From: Psychrobacter immobilis
GTDB lineage: Bacteria > Pseudomonadota > Gammaproteobacteria > Pseudomonadales > Moraxellaceae
NCBI RefSeq assembly: GCF_904846185.1
Contig: NZ_CAJGZQ010000030.1
Span: forward strand, 1 to 42,350
DNA length: 42,350 nucleotides
Direction: 5' to 3'
Shown: positions 8,778 to 18,112 of the stretch, in pieces
Layout: every line of letters starts with the position of its first letter
Position numbering within the stretch: the first letter of the stretch is position 1
The notes under the pieces: generated by a model
Told to the model about the DNA's origin: nothing
Database searches by the model: none
What the model saw: only the letters and a program-made list of their open reading frames with translations
Position numbers and translations under genes: made by a program

Positions 8778-9647
8778 CTAGCTACTTTCTAATGTTTCAT
8801 TCCCTGAGACTAAATCATTATTTCGTTCATTTTTAATTAATATCTTTGCTAAGAGTAAACCCAGCTCAAATAATAGCCACATAGGAATCGCCAACAACAG
8901 CATTGATACACCATCAGGCGGTGTCACTACCGCGGCGATCCCAAAACAGCCGACTATGATATAACGACGCTTATCTTCTAAAATTTGAGTAGAAACGATT
9001 CCGGCCATTATCAGCAATAAGGTAACCACTGGAATCTCAAAAGTCAGTCCAAACACCATAAATAGCTTGAGGGCAAAGCTCAGATAACTGTCAATATCGG
9101 TCATTGGTATAACGTTCTGCGGAGCGAACATAATAAAAAATTTCAATACCCCTTTGAGTACGACAAAGTAGGAAAAAGCAACACCAGCATAAAATAGAAA
9201 TATCGAAGATAGCAGTACAGGAATGGCAATTTTCTTCTCTTTTTTATATAAGCCGGAAGCTACAAATGACCAAATTTGATACAGGATATAAGGCATTGCT
9301 AAAAATGCGGCGACGAATATCGTTAAGCGAATGGGTGCCATAAAGTTTGACGTTATATCAGTGGCAATCATGGTCGAATTGATGGGTAACTGCGCCACTA
9401 ATGGGTCTGATAAAAGATTATAAAGCTCGCGTGAAAATCCCACCAATACTAAGAATATAATTAAGACGACCACGCATATTCTTATTAAGTGCGTACGCAG
9501 CTCGATTAAATGTCCGGTAATAGGCATATCGCCAAGCGTACCTAACGTATCTCCAGACTCACTATTCTGTGTTGTATCTGTTGGCGCCTCAAACTCTATA
9601 TCTGTTATTTTTTCTTGTCGACTTTTTTGCCGTTTAAATAGGCTCAC
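8778..9647 (-). CDS. tatC: Twin-arginine translocase subunit TatC
   Basis: This 289-aa protein with six membrane helices is the signal-recognition subunit of the Tat pathway. A longer than usual N-terminal tail (about 1-40) precedes the conserved GHLIELRTHLIRICVVVLI segment. Later helices include FVVLKGVLKFFIMFAPQN and FEIPVVTLLLIMAGIVS, and AAVVTPPDGVSMLLLAIPMW is the typical last-helix region. It overlaps tatB by 4 bases. The multicopper oxidase at 18113 carries a twin-arginine signal and is an expected client in this same window. Confidence 0.96.
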   Translation of the reverse strand: MSLFKRQKSRQEKITDIEFEAPTDTTQNSESGDTLGTLGDMPITGHLIELRTHLIRICVVVLIIFLVLVGFSRELYNLLSDPLVAQLPINSTMIATDITSNFMAPIRLTIFVAAFLAMPYILYQIWSFVASGLYKKEKKIAIPVLLSSIFLFYAGVAFSYFVVLKGVLKFFIMFAPQNVIPMTDIDSYLSFALKLFMVFGLTFEIPVVTLLLIMAGIVSTQILEDKRRYIIVGCFGIAAVVTPPDGVSMLLLAIPMWLLFELGLLLAKILIKNERNNDLVSGNETLESS

Positions 9648-10030
9648 TGATCCGCCTCCTGTTTAATGAACGAGGAGGTAGTATTCTGTTGATGGTCTTT
9701 ATCATAAGGGGTGATTGACTGATGTGAAGCGTCTAGGCTTTGGTTCTGTGACTGCTCAAACTTTTGCATACTGCCACGCATTTCTGCTAATTCGCGCTTC
9801 ATATCCGACTCGGTCTGACGGATTTTCGCAAGTTCATTTTGCATTTGTTGACGTGTTTCAGCTAGATCAAGCTCAGCTTCTATTTCAGATTGTAGAGTGG
9901 ATACTGTACGGCGCAGTTTGGCATACCATTGCCCAGCGGTACGTGCGGCTTGCGGCAGTTTTTCTGGGCCCAATACGATTAAAGCAATGACGCCAAACAA
10001 GAGTAATTCGGAAAACCCAATATCAAACAT
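9644..10030 (-). CDS. tatB: Sec-independent translocase protein TatB
   Basis: One N-terminal membrane helix (MFDIGFSELLLFGVIALIVL), the hinge GPEKLP, and an amphipathic plus coiled-coil region (about 20-100) identify TatB, which links TatC-bound substrates to TatA. I start it at ATG 10030, because TatB proteins begin MFDIGF. A GTG three codons earlier (10039) is the only longer option. The length of 128 aa is normal. It lies between tatA and tatC and overlaps tatC by 4 bases. Confidence 0.94.
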   Translation of the reverse strand: MFDIGFSELLLFGVIALIVLGPEKLPQAARTAGQWYAKLRRTVSTLQSEIEAELDLAETRQQMQNELAKIRQTESDMKRELAEMRGSMQKFEQSQNQSLDASHQSITPYDKDHQQNTTSSFIKQEADQ

Positions 10031-10085
10031 AACAGTCACATATATTAATAGACTACTTAGTGCCGCTATTTATAAGCGGCGCGCT

Positions 10086-10370
10086 TCATACTTTAGGCTG
10101 GTCATCAGTGGAAATAGGGCTGATTTCCATATCAACAGCCTGATTACCTACACGCGTATTTAAATCATTACTTGCAGCTGGCGTACTATTTTCATGGCTA
10201 AGCACATGATTTTTGCGAGCATTCTCGGGTTCTTCATCTTTGACCGCTTCTTTAAAACCCTTCACCGCACCGCCTAAATCTTTACCTGCATTTTTAAGCT
10301 TGGCAGTACCAAATACGACCACCACTACGACCAATAAAATCAGCCAATGTGTAATAGAAAAGCTGCCCAT
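10086..10370 (-). CDS. tatA: Sec-independent translocase protein TatA
   Basis: This 94-aa pore-forming Tat subunit starts [20 protein letters not shown], then the hinge [20 protein letters not shown] and an acidic polar tail. That order of helix, FGT hinge and amphipathic helix is diagnostic for TatA/E. AAGGA lies about 10 bases before the ATG. It is the first gene of tatA-B-C, with 55 bases (10031-10085) to tatB. Confidence 0.95.
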   Translation of the reverse strand: MGSFSITHWLILLVVVVVVFGTAKLKNAGKDLGGAVKGFKEAVKDEEPENARKNHVLSHENSTPAASNDLNTRVGNQAVDMEISPISTDDQPKV

Positions 10371-10450
10371 AACGGTATCCTTATATTTTGTGATCTTGTT
10401 TAGACCAGTATGTGTCAGTGTGCTTTAGAACACTTTTTACCGTACCAGAA

Positions 10451-13081
10451 TTATAGTTTCAAACGGCGCAATCGCAGCGCGTTAGCAATCACCGAGAATG
10501 ACGACAAGCTCATCGCTGCCGCTGCTATCATCGGACTGAGCAGAAGCCCAAATATGGGATAGAGCACACCTGCGGCAATAGGAACACCAAGTGCATTGTA
10601 GATAAAGGCAAAAAACAGATTCTGTCTGATATTGCGCATGGTGGCGCGGCTAAGCTTATAAGCTTTGGCAATGCCCATTAAATCACCTTTTAGCAGGGTA
10701 ATGCCCGCACTCTCCATCGCCACATCGGTACCGGTTCCCATAGCGATACCAACATTAGCTTGCGCTAGCGCTGGTGCGTCGTTGATACCATCACCCGCCA
10801 TAGCGACCAATTTACCGCTGTCTTGCATTTCTTTGACGATACGGTTTTTATCCTCTGGTGAGACATCCGCATGAACTTCATCAATACCTAGTTTATTGGC
10901 GACTGCCTGCGCGGTTTTTTCGTTGTCACCGGTTAGCATCACAACTTTTAAACCTGCGTCATGAAGCAGTGAAATAGCCTCTTTAGTGCTTGGTTTAATA
11001 GGGTCAGCAACTGAAATAATACCAGCAGCTTTACCGTCTATAGCCACAAACATTACCGTTTCACCGTCTTTTCTACGGACATCTGCTTTAGTGGACAGCT
11101 CATTATCAAAACTATTTAGGCTTTCCATAAGCTTAGAGTTACCAATAGCGACTTTCTTACCATCGACCACGGCTTGTACGCCTTCGCCAGTAGTCGAATT
11201 AAAGTCAGTAGCTTTAGGAATAATGAGTGATCTTTCTTGAGCTGCTCTAACGATAGCTTCTGCTAAAGGATGCTCGCTAGCGCTTTCTACTGAGGCTACC
11301 AATGCGAGGAACTCGTCTTCATCTTGACCTACCTGCGCATCAATTGCGGTAAGCTCGGGCTTACCAGCGGTCAGTGTTCCGGTCTTGTCGACAACAATGG
11401 TATCGACTTTTTCCATACTCTCTAACGCTTCAGCATTTTTGATGAGGACGCCGTTTTGCGCGCCTTTGCCGGTACCAACCATAATGGACATCGGCGTCGC
11501 TAGACCAAGGGCACAAGGACAAGCAATAATCAGTACCGCAATCGCGTTAACCAAAGCATAGGTCATAGCGGGCTCAGGGCCGAATATTGCCCAGACAATA
11601 AAGGTTATGATAGAGGTGACAATAACAATAGGTACGAACCAACCCGCCACTTGATCTACCAATTTCTGTATAGGTGCGCGGCTACGCTGGGCTTCAGCAA
11701 CCATTTGTACAATTTTAGATAATACTGAATCTGCTCCAACATTGACCGCTTCGACCAATAGCGTTCCGGTGCCATTTACCGTACCACCAGTCACTGTATC
11801 TCCTGCTACTTTTGATACAGGGATTGGCTCACCCGTCACCATTGATTCATCAACATTACTATTACCATCGATCACTGTACCATCTACGGGTAGTTTCTCA
11901 CCTGGTTTAACCCGTAGCTTATCGCCAGTGACGACCTCATCAAGCGAGACTTCGACTTCTTCACCGTTTTCATCGACACGTCTTGCGGTTGGTGGTGCGA
12001 GCTCAAGCAAAGCTCTAATCGCACCTGAAGTTTGACTTCTAGCTTTGAGCTCTAATACTTGACCCAGTAGCACCAAGGTCACAATGACCGCTGCCGCTTC
12101 ATAGTAGACTCCGACTTGACCAGAGGCATCTCTGAAACTGTCTGGGAAAACATCGGGGAAAAAGGTCGCGACAATACTAAAAATATAAGCAGCGCCTACG
12201 CCTATCGCAATCAAGGTAAACATATTTAGATTGCGGCTTTTTATAGACTGCCAGCCACGGACGAAAAACGGGGCGGCGCCCCAAAGCACTACAGGGGTCG
12301 CGAGCACTAACTCAGCCCATTGTAAGATCTTTGAAGAGATACCATACTGACTAAAGTCAACTCCAAACATACCGCTCATCACATATATTAATAGCGGTAC
12401 AGTCAACACGGTACATATCCAAAAACGACGAGTCATGTCGTCAAGCTCTGAGGTGTCCTCTTCACCGATAGTAAGCGTTTCGGGCTCAAGCGCCATACCA
12501 CATATCGGACAACCGCTATTTCTAACGTCTCTCACTTCAGGATGCATAGGACAGGTATATACCGTGCCATCGTAATCAGCAGGTACTTTATCGTATTTAC
12601 CGCCTTTAACAGATTTTACTCCGCTACTATCAGTATCCTTTCCATGACAGCTAGCGTGACTATCATCTTTAGCAACTTCGTCTTCAGGTTTAAGAAACAT
12701 GCCACATATTGGGCAGTCACTTTTTTCAACATCTCTTACTTCTGGATGCATAGGACAAATATAAATCGTGCCGTTATAATTTTCTGGTATCTTGTCGTAC
12801 TTATTGCCTTCGACAGACTTTAACTCAGTACTATTATTAGCATCCGCTTTATGACAATGCGCATGACTGCCCTCATTACTGTTGGATTCAGCAACCTCGT
12901 CTTCAGGTTTGAGAAACATGCCGCATATCGGACAATCGCTCTTCTCAGTATCTCTAACCTCAGGATGCATCGGGCAGATATAAACCGTACCACTATAGTT
13001 TTCTGGCACTTTATCGTACTGACCACCTTTGATAGATTTTTCATCGGCAATATGTTTCATAAAATCACTCCTTGAAGACAA
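10451..13081 (-). CDS. copA: Cu(I)-exporting P-type ATPase with three metal-binding modules
   Basis: This 876-aa P1B-type ATPase pumps Cu(I) from the cytoplasm. Three tandem heavy-metal-binding modules come first (about 21-60, 93-136 and 162-203), each YDKxPxxYxGTxYxCPMHPEV...CPICGM. They replace the usual ferredoxin-like HMA domains and are joined by His-rich linkers (SHAHCHK, SHASCHG). Then come eight helices, the CPC site [12 protein letters not shown] (521-523), DKTGTLT with Asp 565, [10 protein letters not shown], and the P1B-1 helices YNALGVP and MSLSSFSV. It is separated from tatA by about 80 bases. The symbol copA is also used for the multicopper oxidase below. Confidence 0.93.
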   Translation of the reverse strand: MSSRSDFMKHIADEKSIKGGQYDKVPENYSGTVYICPMHPEVRDTEKSDCPICGMFLKPEDEVAESNSNEGSHAHCHKADANNSTELKSVEGNKYDKIPENYNGTIYICPMHPEVRDVEKSDCPICGMFLKPEDEVAKDDSHASCHGKDTDSSGVKSVKGGKYDKVPADYDGTVYTCPMHPEVRDVRNSGCPICGMALEPETLTIGEEDTSELDDMTRRFWICTVLTVPLLIYVMSGMFGVDFSQYGISSKILQWAELVLATPVVLWGAAPFFVRGWQSIKSRNLNMFTLIAIGVGAAYIFSIVATFFPDVFPDSFRDASGQVGVYYEAAAVIVTLVLLGQVLELKARSQTSGAIRALLELAPPTARRVDENGEEVEVSLDEVVTGDKLRVKPGEKLPVDGTVIDGNSNVDESMVTGEPIPVSKVAGDTVTGGTVNGTGTLLVEAVNVGADSVLSKIVQMVAEAQRSRAPIQKLVDQVAGWFVPIVIVTSIITFIVWAIFGPEPAMTYALVNAIAVLIIACPCALGLATPMSIMVGTGKGAQNGVLIKNAEALESMEKVDTIVVDKTGTLTAGKPELTAIDAQVGQDEDEFLALVASVESASEHPLAEAIVRAAQERSLIIPKATDFNSTTGEGVQAVVDGKKVAIGNSKLMESLNSFDNELSTKADVRRKDGETVMFVAIDGKAAGIISVADPIKPSTKEAISLLHDAGLKVVMLTGDNEKTAQAVANKLGIDEVHADVSPEDKNRIVKEMQDSGKLVAMAGDGINDAPALAQANVGIAMGTGTDVAMESAGITLLKGDLMGIAKAYKLSRATMRNIRQNLFFAFIYNALGVPIAAGVLYPIFGLLLSPMIAAAAMSLSSFSVIANALRLRRLKL

Positions 13082-13156
13082 TAAATAAAGCTTTTAAAGC
13101 ACAATCATCAACCTTTAATTGCTATTCATCTAATTACTAATCTAGATATCTCGAAA

Positions 13157-13180
13157 ATTAAGTTTCAATTGGAACTTAAT
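13157..13180. promoter_or_regulatory. 24-bp palindrome upstream of the Cu ATPase
   Basis: ATTAAGTT and AACTTAAT flank TCAATTGG, so only two central bases break a 24-bp dyad. It starts 76 bases before the ATPase ATG and overlaps the stop codon of the small Met/His-rich gene. It is not a CueR-type box and has no T-run as in a terminator. It may be an operator. Confidence 0.45.
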
Positions 13181-13352
13181 CTTTATTACGCAAATATTTG
13201 AGTAAGGCCATAATAGTCAATATCAGTACCGCAAAAACCAGTACTGTAAACAATAAGGAGACAATAGATTCTCCCCAACCCATACCGTGCATCGATCCAT
13301 TCATCATGCCGTGCATAGTCCCGTTCATCATACCGTGCATCATAATAACCAT
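13176..13352 (-). CDS. 58-aa Met/His-rich single-pass membrane protein
   Basis: On the minus strand, ATG 13352 to TAA 13176 encodes 58 aa. Residues 1-24 are MVIMMHG followed by MMNG and MHG repeats, with several Met and His residues able to bind copper. A membrane helix follows (about 29-51, ESIVSLLFTVLVFAVLILTI), ending LLKYLRNKD. AAGGAG sits about 10 bases before the ATG. It lies directly upstream of the Cu ATPase on the same strand. I infer a small copper-chaperone or pump-partner role from composition and position. The gene is short but well formed. Confidence 0.7.
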   Translation of the reverse strand: MVIMMHGMMNGTMHGMMNGSMHGMGWGESIVSLLFTVLVFAVLILTIMALLKYLRNKD

Positions 13353-13481
13353 TACAAGGACTCCTTATTTGTTATTTCCTTAGTATAAGTAATGATATAG
13401 TGCTAGTGTGTGAACGTACACCTCTCAATAGTCTGCTTACTTAATAACACCTAATACAAAGTGCTCAAAATTTGTGACTGC

Positions 13482-13652
13482 CTATTCCAACTCATCAATA
13501 AGCGCTTGCATCTCACCGATTTCACGCTTTTGTGCTTCGATAATGTCATCAGCAAGCTGGCGTACACGTGGATCTTCGATATCAGCACGCGAACTGGTCA
13601 AAATAGCAATCGAGTGATGCGGTATCATCGCCTGCATCCAATCCACTTGATT
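13482..13652 (-). pseudogene. Broken duplicate of the DUF305 gene 3' end
   Basis: About 170 bases match the 3' end of the intact DUF305 gene (16388-16557) with only a few differences, ending with the same stop region (...[10 protein letters not shown]). The match breaks off sharply at about 13651, inside the codons for [11 protein letters not shown], and the following sequence is unrelated. There is no start, so it is a truncated duplicate left by recombination between the two ends of the DUF5676-APC segment. Confidence 0.85.
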
Positions 13653-13730
13653 CTACTAATAAATACTAGCGCAATCGATTTACTCAAATTGAAAAGGTTT
13701 GCTGACTATTAATACACTAATACCTTCGAC

Positions 13731-14018
13731 CTATTTTGCGAACCAACGATATAGTGGCACGAACAAGATGGCGAAATACCAACCGTAAAGATATGATTCT
13801 ACAAGTCCAATTAGAAAACCTGTCCATGTTAACCACTCAAAGCCAGGTAGTAGAGGTGCCCAAGCTTCGTGCATCGCTATCTGTTCGGGTGCGAGTAAAC
13901 CAAACCCTATGCATAATAGATAACTAATAAGTAGAAACAACGATACACTATTGCCAACAGGGGCAATCCTTAAAGTACTTGTTGTTAAGTTTGATTTGAC
14001 CATCTTAGTAATCCTCAC
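13731..14018 (-). CDS. DUF5676-type two-helix membrane protein
   Basis: This 95-aa protein has two predicted membrane helices (about 25-43 and 63-88) and a C-terminal tail SYLYGWYFAILFVPLYRWFAK. The pattern matches small membrane proteins annotated DUF5676 that travel with copper and other heavy-metal genes. The function is unknown. A shorter start at Met 6 (MVKSNLT) is possible. It lies 97 bases downstream of the methyltransferase-like gene on the same strand. Confidence 0.7.
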   Translation of the reverse strand: MRITKMVKSNLTTSTLRIAPVGNSVSLFLLISYLLCIGFGLLAPEQIAMHEAWAPLLPGFEWLTWTGFLIGLVESYLYGWYFAILFVPLYRWFAK

Positions 14019-14115
14019 TATTGTATGATGTGGTTCAAGCTCAAGATAACCAATCGTATCTAACCATGCTAACTCTAAGGATTTGTATGAATTAAAGCTT
14101 TATCCTGTATTGATA

Positions 14116-14769
14116 TTACTTTTTAACTCGTGCGGCGGCGGCAAGTTGACGCCATTGACCCCATTGAGGAATAAACATTGGCACTTGCTGTTTGTAAGCA
14201 AGGTAGTCTTTACCAAACTCTTCAAACATATGCCGTTCCTCACGTCGAGCTAACCATGTGTATACAAGCACAATCACTGGAAACAGACCGATTGAAAACA
14301 GAGTTGGCCAATGCACCACACCCTCACCGAACAGTGCAATAAACAACCCGGTGTACTGAGGATGACGTACGTAGGCATAGAGTCCATCAGTTACTAAACG
14401 ATTTTCCCCTCGTGCTTTGTGGACTTGGCGCCAACCTTGAGCAAAAAGACCGACTCCTAAAAATGCAATAGCATAGCCGAGTAGCATTGAGATCATCATG
14501 CCTGTCTCACCTAAACCAACAAGGGTCGACCATAAGCTAGCGCTGACATATTGGCTGTCCAAACCAAAAAACCGTACTAATAAATATATAGTGAGCGGAA
14601 AGCCATACATTTCTGCGTAAAGTGCAATAATGAAAGCCTGAACTACACCAGCACCCGCCCATTCACGCCAGTTCTTTGGTGCGAAATAACGGTAAAAGAA
14701 CCAAGAAATAAGAACAATAACAATTAGTGCGAGACCCCAAGTTCCAGCGTGATTAAATGACTCATTCAT
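14116..14769 (-). CDS. Isoprenylcysteine carboxyl methyltransferase-like membrane protein
   Basis: This 217-aa protein has about five membrane helices. The C-terminal half carries the ICMT/PEMT-type signature: LVTDGLYAYVRHPQYTGLFI (about 121-140) and REERHMFEEFGKDYLAYKQQ (about 177-196), in which RHPxYxG and EExxxxxxFGxxYxxY bind S-adenosylmethionine. Bacterial members are often found beside heavy-metal resistance genes; the methyl acceptor is unknown. It lies between the APC permease and the DUF5676 gene, all on the minus strand. Confidence 0.8.
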   Translation of the reverse strand: MNESFNHAGTWGLALIVIVLISWFFYRYFAPKNWREWAGAGVVQAFIIALYAEMYGFPLTIYLLVRFFGLDSQYVSASLWSTLVGLGETGMMISMLLGYAIAFLGVGLFAQGWRQVHKARGENRLVTDGLYAYVRHPQYTGLFIALFGEGVVHWPTLFSIGLFPVIVLVYTWLARREERHMFEEFGKDYLAYKQQVPMFIPQWGQWRQLAAAARVKK

Positions 14770-14898
14770 AGCTTACTTTCCCTGTTGTCTTTATGAATAT
14801 CGTATTGCATGAAATCAATTCTTGAAGATAGTAAGCAGACGCTTAAATCTATGCAATTTTTAACCAAACAATTTTCTGTAAACTCTTTGATGTTACTG

Positions 14899-16242
14899 TC
14901 AATGATGGTCTGCAAGCGTATCTTTTTCGATAGCTTTTTTCCTCGCTGAAGATTTCAGGTAAACCTGCTCAGCCACAGCAATCACTACAATAGTGACGAC
15001 TGCTACGCCAAGTACGAATGGATCTGAGTTTAGTTTAATCCAGACAAAACCGCCGAGAACCAACAGGTCAAGAAGTATGGCCACTATAGGCACCCACATC
15101 ACCGCCTTTATATCCTGACGAAGGTATCGCAAAACACCCCAATGAATGGCGATATCCATAATTAGATAGAAAACAATGCCAAGCGCTGCAATTCGTGATA
15201 AGTCAAATAACGTCGTAAAAGCTAAACCCAACACCACAGTATAGACCAACGTATGTTTTTGAACGCTTCCCGGCATTCCCAAATGACGATGAGGCACCAG
15301 CTTCATCTCAGTCAACATAGCAAGCATACGAGAGACTGCGAAGATGCTAGCAAGGAGGCCGCCAGCGGTAGCTACCATTGCGATTGCAACTGTGAACCAT
15401 AGACCATAGTCGCCAAGTGCTGGGCGTGCGGCGGCAGCCAAGGAGTAATCTTTAGTTTCGATGATTTCGGCAAGAGATAGATTACTAGACACCGCGAAAC
15501 CGACTAGAGTGTAAATAACTACGCATATTGCGATTGATATTACAATGGCACGGCCGACGTTGCGATGAGGATTTTTTACTTCCGAGCCACTGTTGGTAAT
15601 CGTGGTAAAGCCTTTAAATGCCAGTATGCCTAGCGCCGTTGCGCCAAGAAAGTCACCAATAGTATTAGTGTCATCTAATGTAGAAGAATCAACTGCAAAG
15701 CTATCAGCTAGCCAGATACCAACCAACCCGAATATAAGAATACCGACAATTTTTATAATACCGATAACCGATGCAACCCCCTGAATCCAACGATTACCAA
15801 GTAAATTGATAAAGAACGCAGCAAGAATAAGCGCGGCGCCAAGGATGGATACCATGCGACCGCTGTCATCGCCACCGAATAACTGCATAGTGTATGACCC
15901 GAACGTCCGGGCCAAAAAGCTCTGCGCTATAACCATGGAGAAATACATCAGCAGGGCATTAAATCCAGTCGGTAAACGATCTCCGTATGCCTGATGCAGG
16001 TACATTGCAACACCGCCAGCCGACGGGTAAGCGTTAGAGATTTTGATATAAGAATAGGCACTAAAAGAAACAACGATTGCGGCGGCTAGAAAAGCAAGTG
16101 GGAAAAGCGAACCCGTCATCTGAGCCATCTGACCGGTCAGAGCGAAAATACCAGCACCGATCATGACACCGGTACCTAGCATAACTGTTCCTGATAATGT
16201 CAAACTATCCTTCTGATAGCGAGTCGTTCTATCTTGCTTCAT
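14899..16242 (-). CDS. APC-family amino acid permease
   Basis: This 447-aa transporter has about twelve membrane helices. The APC-superfamily start GTVMLGTGVMIGAGIFALTG (about 18-37), with its glycine-rich unwound helix 1, is clear, and LGILAFKGFTTITNSGSEVK (about 206-225) matches helix 6 of the family. Substrates are amino acids or polyamines, and nothing here narrows it down. Its place inside a copper island is odd but may reflect shared transfer rather than function. ATG follows an A-rich leader. Confidence 0.85.
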   Translation of the reverse strand: MKQDRTTRYQKDSLTLSGTVMLGTGVMIGAGIFALTGQMAQMTGSLFPLAFLAAAIVVSFSAYSYIKISNAYPSAGGVAMYLHQAYGDRLPTGFNALLMYFSMVIAQSFLARTFGSYTMQLFGGDDSGRMVSILGAALILAAFFINLLGNRWIQGVASVIGIIKIVGILIFGLVGIWLADSFAVDSSTLDDTNTIGDFLGATALGILAFKGFTTITNSGSEVKNPHRNVGRAIVISIAICVVIYTLVGFAVSSNLSLAEIIETKDYSLAAAARPALGDYGLWFTVAIAMVATAGGLLASIFAVSRMLAMLTEMKLVPHRHLGMPGSVQKHTLVYTVVLGLAFTTLFDLSRIAALGIVFYLIMDIAIHWGVLRYLRQDIKAVMWVPIVAILLDLLVLGGFVWIKLNSDPFVLGVAVVTIVVIAVAEQVYLKSSARKKAIEKDTLADHH

Positions 16243-16387
16243 ACTTATTCGACCTTAATCTATTTCTTCGTAGAACTTCAGTTTTACAGGTTATTTTTGA
16301 AGTAAGGAGTAGGTATAGTTAGAATTAAAAGACGCGATATAGTAAATAGTTTTTAAAGAAGAGCTTACTTATTGGTATCATAATATA

Positions 16388-16864
16388 TTATTCCAACTCT
16401 TCAATAAGCGCTTGCATCTCAGCGATTTCACGCTTTTGTGCTTCGATAATGTCATCAGCAAGCTGACGTACACGTGGATCTTCGATATCAGCACGCGAAC
16501 TGGTCAAAATAGCAATCGAGTGATGCGGTATCATCGCCTGCATCCAATCCACTTGATCGACCGTTTGCTGAGAGCGTACGCCCCAAAGACCAAAGGCAAA
16601 TAAAACTACGCTAACCCCATAAACCATCAAGTTTATCTTGGTTTTTTTATACATATTGGTCATAAAGGCGAGCATGATAATTGCCATTACCGCGCCCATA
16701 TACAGCGCCATATAAGCTCGGGTTTCACTAAAGTAAACGTGATCCCATTGATAAGTATTAAAATACATCATGATAAACATCACGACTGTCGATGTTAAAA
16801 TCATGATTGTGAACTTTACATAAGGGTTCATTTGCTTCTGTTTATTATCCATATGGTTATTCAT
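16388..16864 (-). CDS. DUF305 family membrane-anchored protein
   Basis: This 158-aa protein has three hydrophobic helices in the N-terminal part (about 13-31, 48-64 and 75-93) and a C-terminal DUF305 domain (about 105-158, PF03713) with [18 protein letters not shown] and the helix [20 protein letters not shown]. The paired histidines and methionines are thought to bind copper in this family, a ferritin-like helical fold. It lies behind copB and a terminator. Its last about 170 bases are duplicated at 13482. Confidence 0.88.
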   Translation of the reverse strand: MNNHMDNKQKQMNPYVKFTIMILTSTVVMFIMMYFNTYQWDHVYFSETRAYMALYMGAVMAIIMLAFMTNMYKKTKINLMVYGVSVVLFAFGLWGVRSQQTVDQVDWMQAMIPHHSIAILTSSRADIEDPRVRQLADDIIEAQKREIAEMQALIEELE

Positions 16865-16884
16865 ATTCTTGTCCTTAATTTAGT

Positions 16885-16917
16885 AAAAAGGCACCTAAAT
16901 AAAGAGGTGCCTTTTTT
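16885..16917. terminator. Bidirectional terminator behind copB
   Basis: AAAAAGGCACCT and AGGTGCCTTTTTTT pair around a short AT loop, with T-runs on both strands. On the minus strand it follows the copB stop by about 45 bases and so ends the copper operon before the DUF305 gene. Confidence 0.88.
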
Positions 16918-16959
16918 TAGAGCTAGTGTTATAAACTGTTGTTACTTACATGGTTAACA

Positions 16960-18087
16960 CTAGAACCAAAACATCACACCAGCAGTCAGACTATTAGAAT
17001 CAACGTCTTCGTCCTCTTGACGACGTAAGTCTCGCGCATCACCCAAGGCGCTCTCGTAGCTGAAACCAACATAAGGCGCGAGCTGACGACTGAATGTCTC
17101 ATAAGCCAGCCTAACTTCAGCTTCAAACTCATTAAATCCTTTAGTAATACCGTTATCGGTATCATCTTTACTAAAGGCAGTCAGCTCCAGCTCTGGTCTG
17201 ACCACCCAACGCTGATCTAAGCGCCACTCGTACGCTGCCCCAAGATCAAGCTGGACTTGACCATCAGTATATAGATAAGCTCTTGCGTCAGTCTCAACGA
17301 AGTACGGCGCCGTACCAGCAATGCCTGCCATGATTGCGGACTTATCGTTTTCAGTATTATAAGCAATACCCGCTTCTCCATTCCAGAAGATACCGAGCGG
17401 CTTCCAATAAGCGAGTGAGCTTAGACTATCGATCTCTTTATCATCGTTAGTTTGAGCACTACCTTCACTGCGTAGAGTGACACGATTACTATCAGTACCG
17501 TACCACGTATCAAACTCAAAATCGATTTGGTCATTCTCAAACTGATAGCCCAAAGTTTCTACTGACACACCCCATAACGGTAAGCTACCCATCATCACAG
17601 GCTTACCAAAGCGACCATAGGGAACACCGTTCGAGTAGTCAGGGCTTCGAGCATCGGCTGGTGCTTCGCCACCTTGCATTCCTGACATGTCCATACTGCC
17701 ATGATCCATGCCCGACATATCCATGCCACTATGATCCATACCTGACATATCGCCCGACATATCCATGCCACTGTGATCCATATCTGACATGTCACCTGAC
17801 ATATCCATACCACTGTGATCCATATCCGACATATCGCCTGACATATCCATACCACTATGATCCATATCCGACATATCGCCTGACATATCCATGCCACTAT
17901 GGTCCATATCTGACATATTGCCCGACATATCCATGCTGCTGTGATCCATATCTGACATATCCATACCAGACATGTCCATACTGCCATGATCCATGTTCGA
18001 CATCTCAGCAGCGTTTGCTAAAGGTGACATTAGTAGCATCAAAGATGACATGCCAATAAACGGTAGACCTACTTTATATATTTTCAT
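16960..18087 (-). CDS. copB: Copper resistance outer-membrane protein CopB
   Basis: I start at Met 18087 (MKIYKVGLPF), which gives a clean signal peptide ending SPLANA; a start at 18099 adds MSLI. The mature protein begins with a long Met/His/Asp region made of MDHSGMDMSGDMSD units (five full 14-aa copies plus partial ones), which should bind copper in the periplasm. After APADARSPDYSNGVPYG comes the CopB domain (PF05275), an outer-membrane beta barrel ending in Phe (GVMFWF). It follows the multicopper oxidase closely in the same operon, as in other copAB systems. Confidence 0.92.
   Translation of the reverse strand: MKIYKVGLPFIGMSSLMLLMSPLANAAEMSNMDHGSMDMSGMDMSDMDHSSMDMSGNMSDMDHSGMDMSGDMSDMDHSGMDMSGDMSDMDHSGMDMSGDMSDMDHSGMDMSGDMSGMDHSGMDMSGMDHGSMDMSGMQGGEAPADARSPDYSNGVPYGRFGKPVMMGSLPLWGVSVETLGYQFENDQIDFEFDTWYGTDSNRVTLRSEGSAQTNDDKEIDSLSSLAYWKPLGIFWNGEAGIAYNTENDKSAIMAGIAGTAPYFVETDARAYLYTDGQVQLDLGAAYEWRLDQRWVVRPELELTAFSKDDTDNGITKGFNEFEAEVRLAYETFSRQLAPYVGFSYESALGDARDLRRQEDEDVDSNSLTAGVMFWF
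17690..17995 (-). repeat. 42-bp coding tandem repeats in copB
   Basis: Repeats of 42 bases encode MDHSGMDMSGDMSD. Five full units and several partial ones vary mostly at third positions, so the peptide is kept while the DNA drifts. Copy number is likely to vary between strains. Confidence 0.9.
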
Positions 18088-18112
18088 AATAAGGCTCATA
18101 TTCGAAGGTTTA

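Noticed and set aside
13157..13180. CueR box before the Cu ATPase
   Set aside because: The CueR consensus has ACCTTCC and GGAAGGT arms; this palindrome has different arms, so it is reported only as an unassigned dyad.
17595..18059. Long frames in and opposite the copB repeats (Trp/Ile-rich and Tyr/Pro-rich)
   Set aside because: They are frame-shifted readings of the 42-bp repeats with absurd composition; the CopB frame alone has a signal peptide and barrel.
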